Of a DNA stretch of 14,227 nucleotides, positions 14,078-14,227 are shown piece after piece. The notes beneath the pieces were generated by a model. It saw only the letters and a list, made by a program, of their open reading frames with translations, did no database searches and was not told where the DNA came from. The position numbers and the translations under genes are program-made. The stretch's first letter is position 1; each line of letters begins with the position of its first letter. Location of the stretch: positions 1-14,227 of the forward strand of contig CAZBQG010000107.1 in assembly GCA_964493945.1 (NCBI GenBank). The letters run 5' to 3'. Origin of the DNA: CAZBQG01 sp964493945 (lineage in GTDB: Bacteria > Pseudomonadota > Alphaproteobacteria > Rhodospirillales > UBA2165).

Positions 14078-14227
14078 GCCAGTGGATTTGAACTCCCCAC
14101 GTCAAATTAATGTCCGTTGCCGAGGGCAAAGCGGCTGTTATAGAGTGGTAGCCGGGAGGACCTTTCATAGCCGAGGGTGTTGAAGAACTCTGTTGTCATT
14201 GCCTTTCGAACGTGATTCCATTTTTCA
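14078..14227. other. Unassigned tail, possibly repeat-derived
   Basis: I see no recognisable complete gene here. On the minus strand a frame is open from the window edge (14226) to a TAA at 14107-14109, 39 residues including AMTTEFFNTLGYERSSR. It could be the end of a transposase-like protein, but the match is too loose to claim. GAGGGTGTTGAAGAACTC near 14174 looks a little like the insertion-sequence ends to the left. Confidence 0.3.

Noticed and set aside
14080..14102. GGGAGTTCAAATCC-like T-arm on the minus strand, possible tRNA
   Set aside because: The arms flanking the TTCAAAT loop do not pair beyond one base, and no acceptor, D or anticodon arm is visible.
14107..14226. Possible transposase C-terminus at the right edge
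   Set aside because: Only 39 residues are visible and the resemblance to IS3-type ends is loose. It is kept only as an unassigned tail.

Overview
The window looks like draft sequence from a GC-rich proteobacterium, most likely an alphaproteobacterium. The basis is gene content (split IorA/IorB with a long C-terminal extension on IorB, a GalB-type hydratase, a cytoplasmic BisC-type molybdoenzyme), GC-rich third codon positions and the style of the interspersed repeats. No ribosomal or other marker gene is present, so this is an inference. A run of ten Ns and several probable single-base indels mark it as unfinished sequence, perhaps a metagenome-derived contig.

Region by region: 1-396 is the broken end of an unidentified minus-strand gene. 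At 436-1119 (-) lies a short-chain dehydrogenase, divergent from a translationally coupled pair (1217-4467, +): an EamA/DMT membrane transporter and a BisC/DMSO-reductase-family molybdopterin oxidoreductase. Converging on these is a compact minus-strand operon (6639 to 4471): a MarR regulator, a class I methyltransferase and a fold-type IV PLP aminotransferase. The MarR gene faces a second, frameshifted methyltransferase (6791-7409, +) across an AT-rich spacer full of inverted TGTCA/TGACA half-sites, probably the MarR operator. A stem-loop follows, then the minus-strand iorA-iorB pair (11108 to 7492) for oxidative decarboxylation of aryl pyruvates to aryl-acetyl-CoA. Divergent from iorA is a GalB-type 4-oxalomesaconate hydratase (11328-12053, +).

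From about 12053 the character changes. Two related interspersed repeats (12053-12183 and 12861-12941) bracket a small putatively secreted protein. A 221-bp MITE-like element with perfect 19-bp inverted ends is inserted directly after the second repeat. Then comes a lower-GC glutathione S-transferase-like gene interrupted by the N gap, and an unassigned tail.

Functionally the window mixes amino-acid and aromatic-acid metabolism (aminotransferase, IorAB, GalB), S- or N-oxide reduction (BisC-like) and a MarR-controlled methyltransferase cluster. These are neighbours rather than a demonstrated single pathway. I see no CRISPR array, phage module, tRNA or rRNA. The observations most worth checking are the MarR/two-methyltransferase/aminotransferase locus with its clustered operator half-sites, the transporter-molybdoenzyme coupling, and the nested repeat/MITE structure at the right-hand end.
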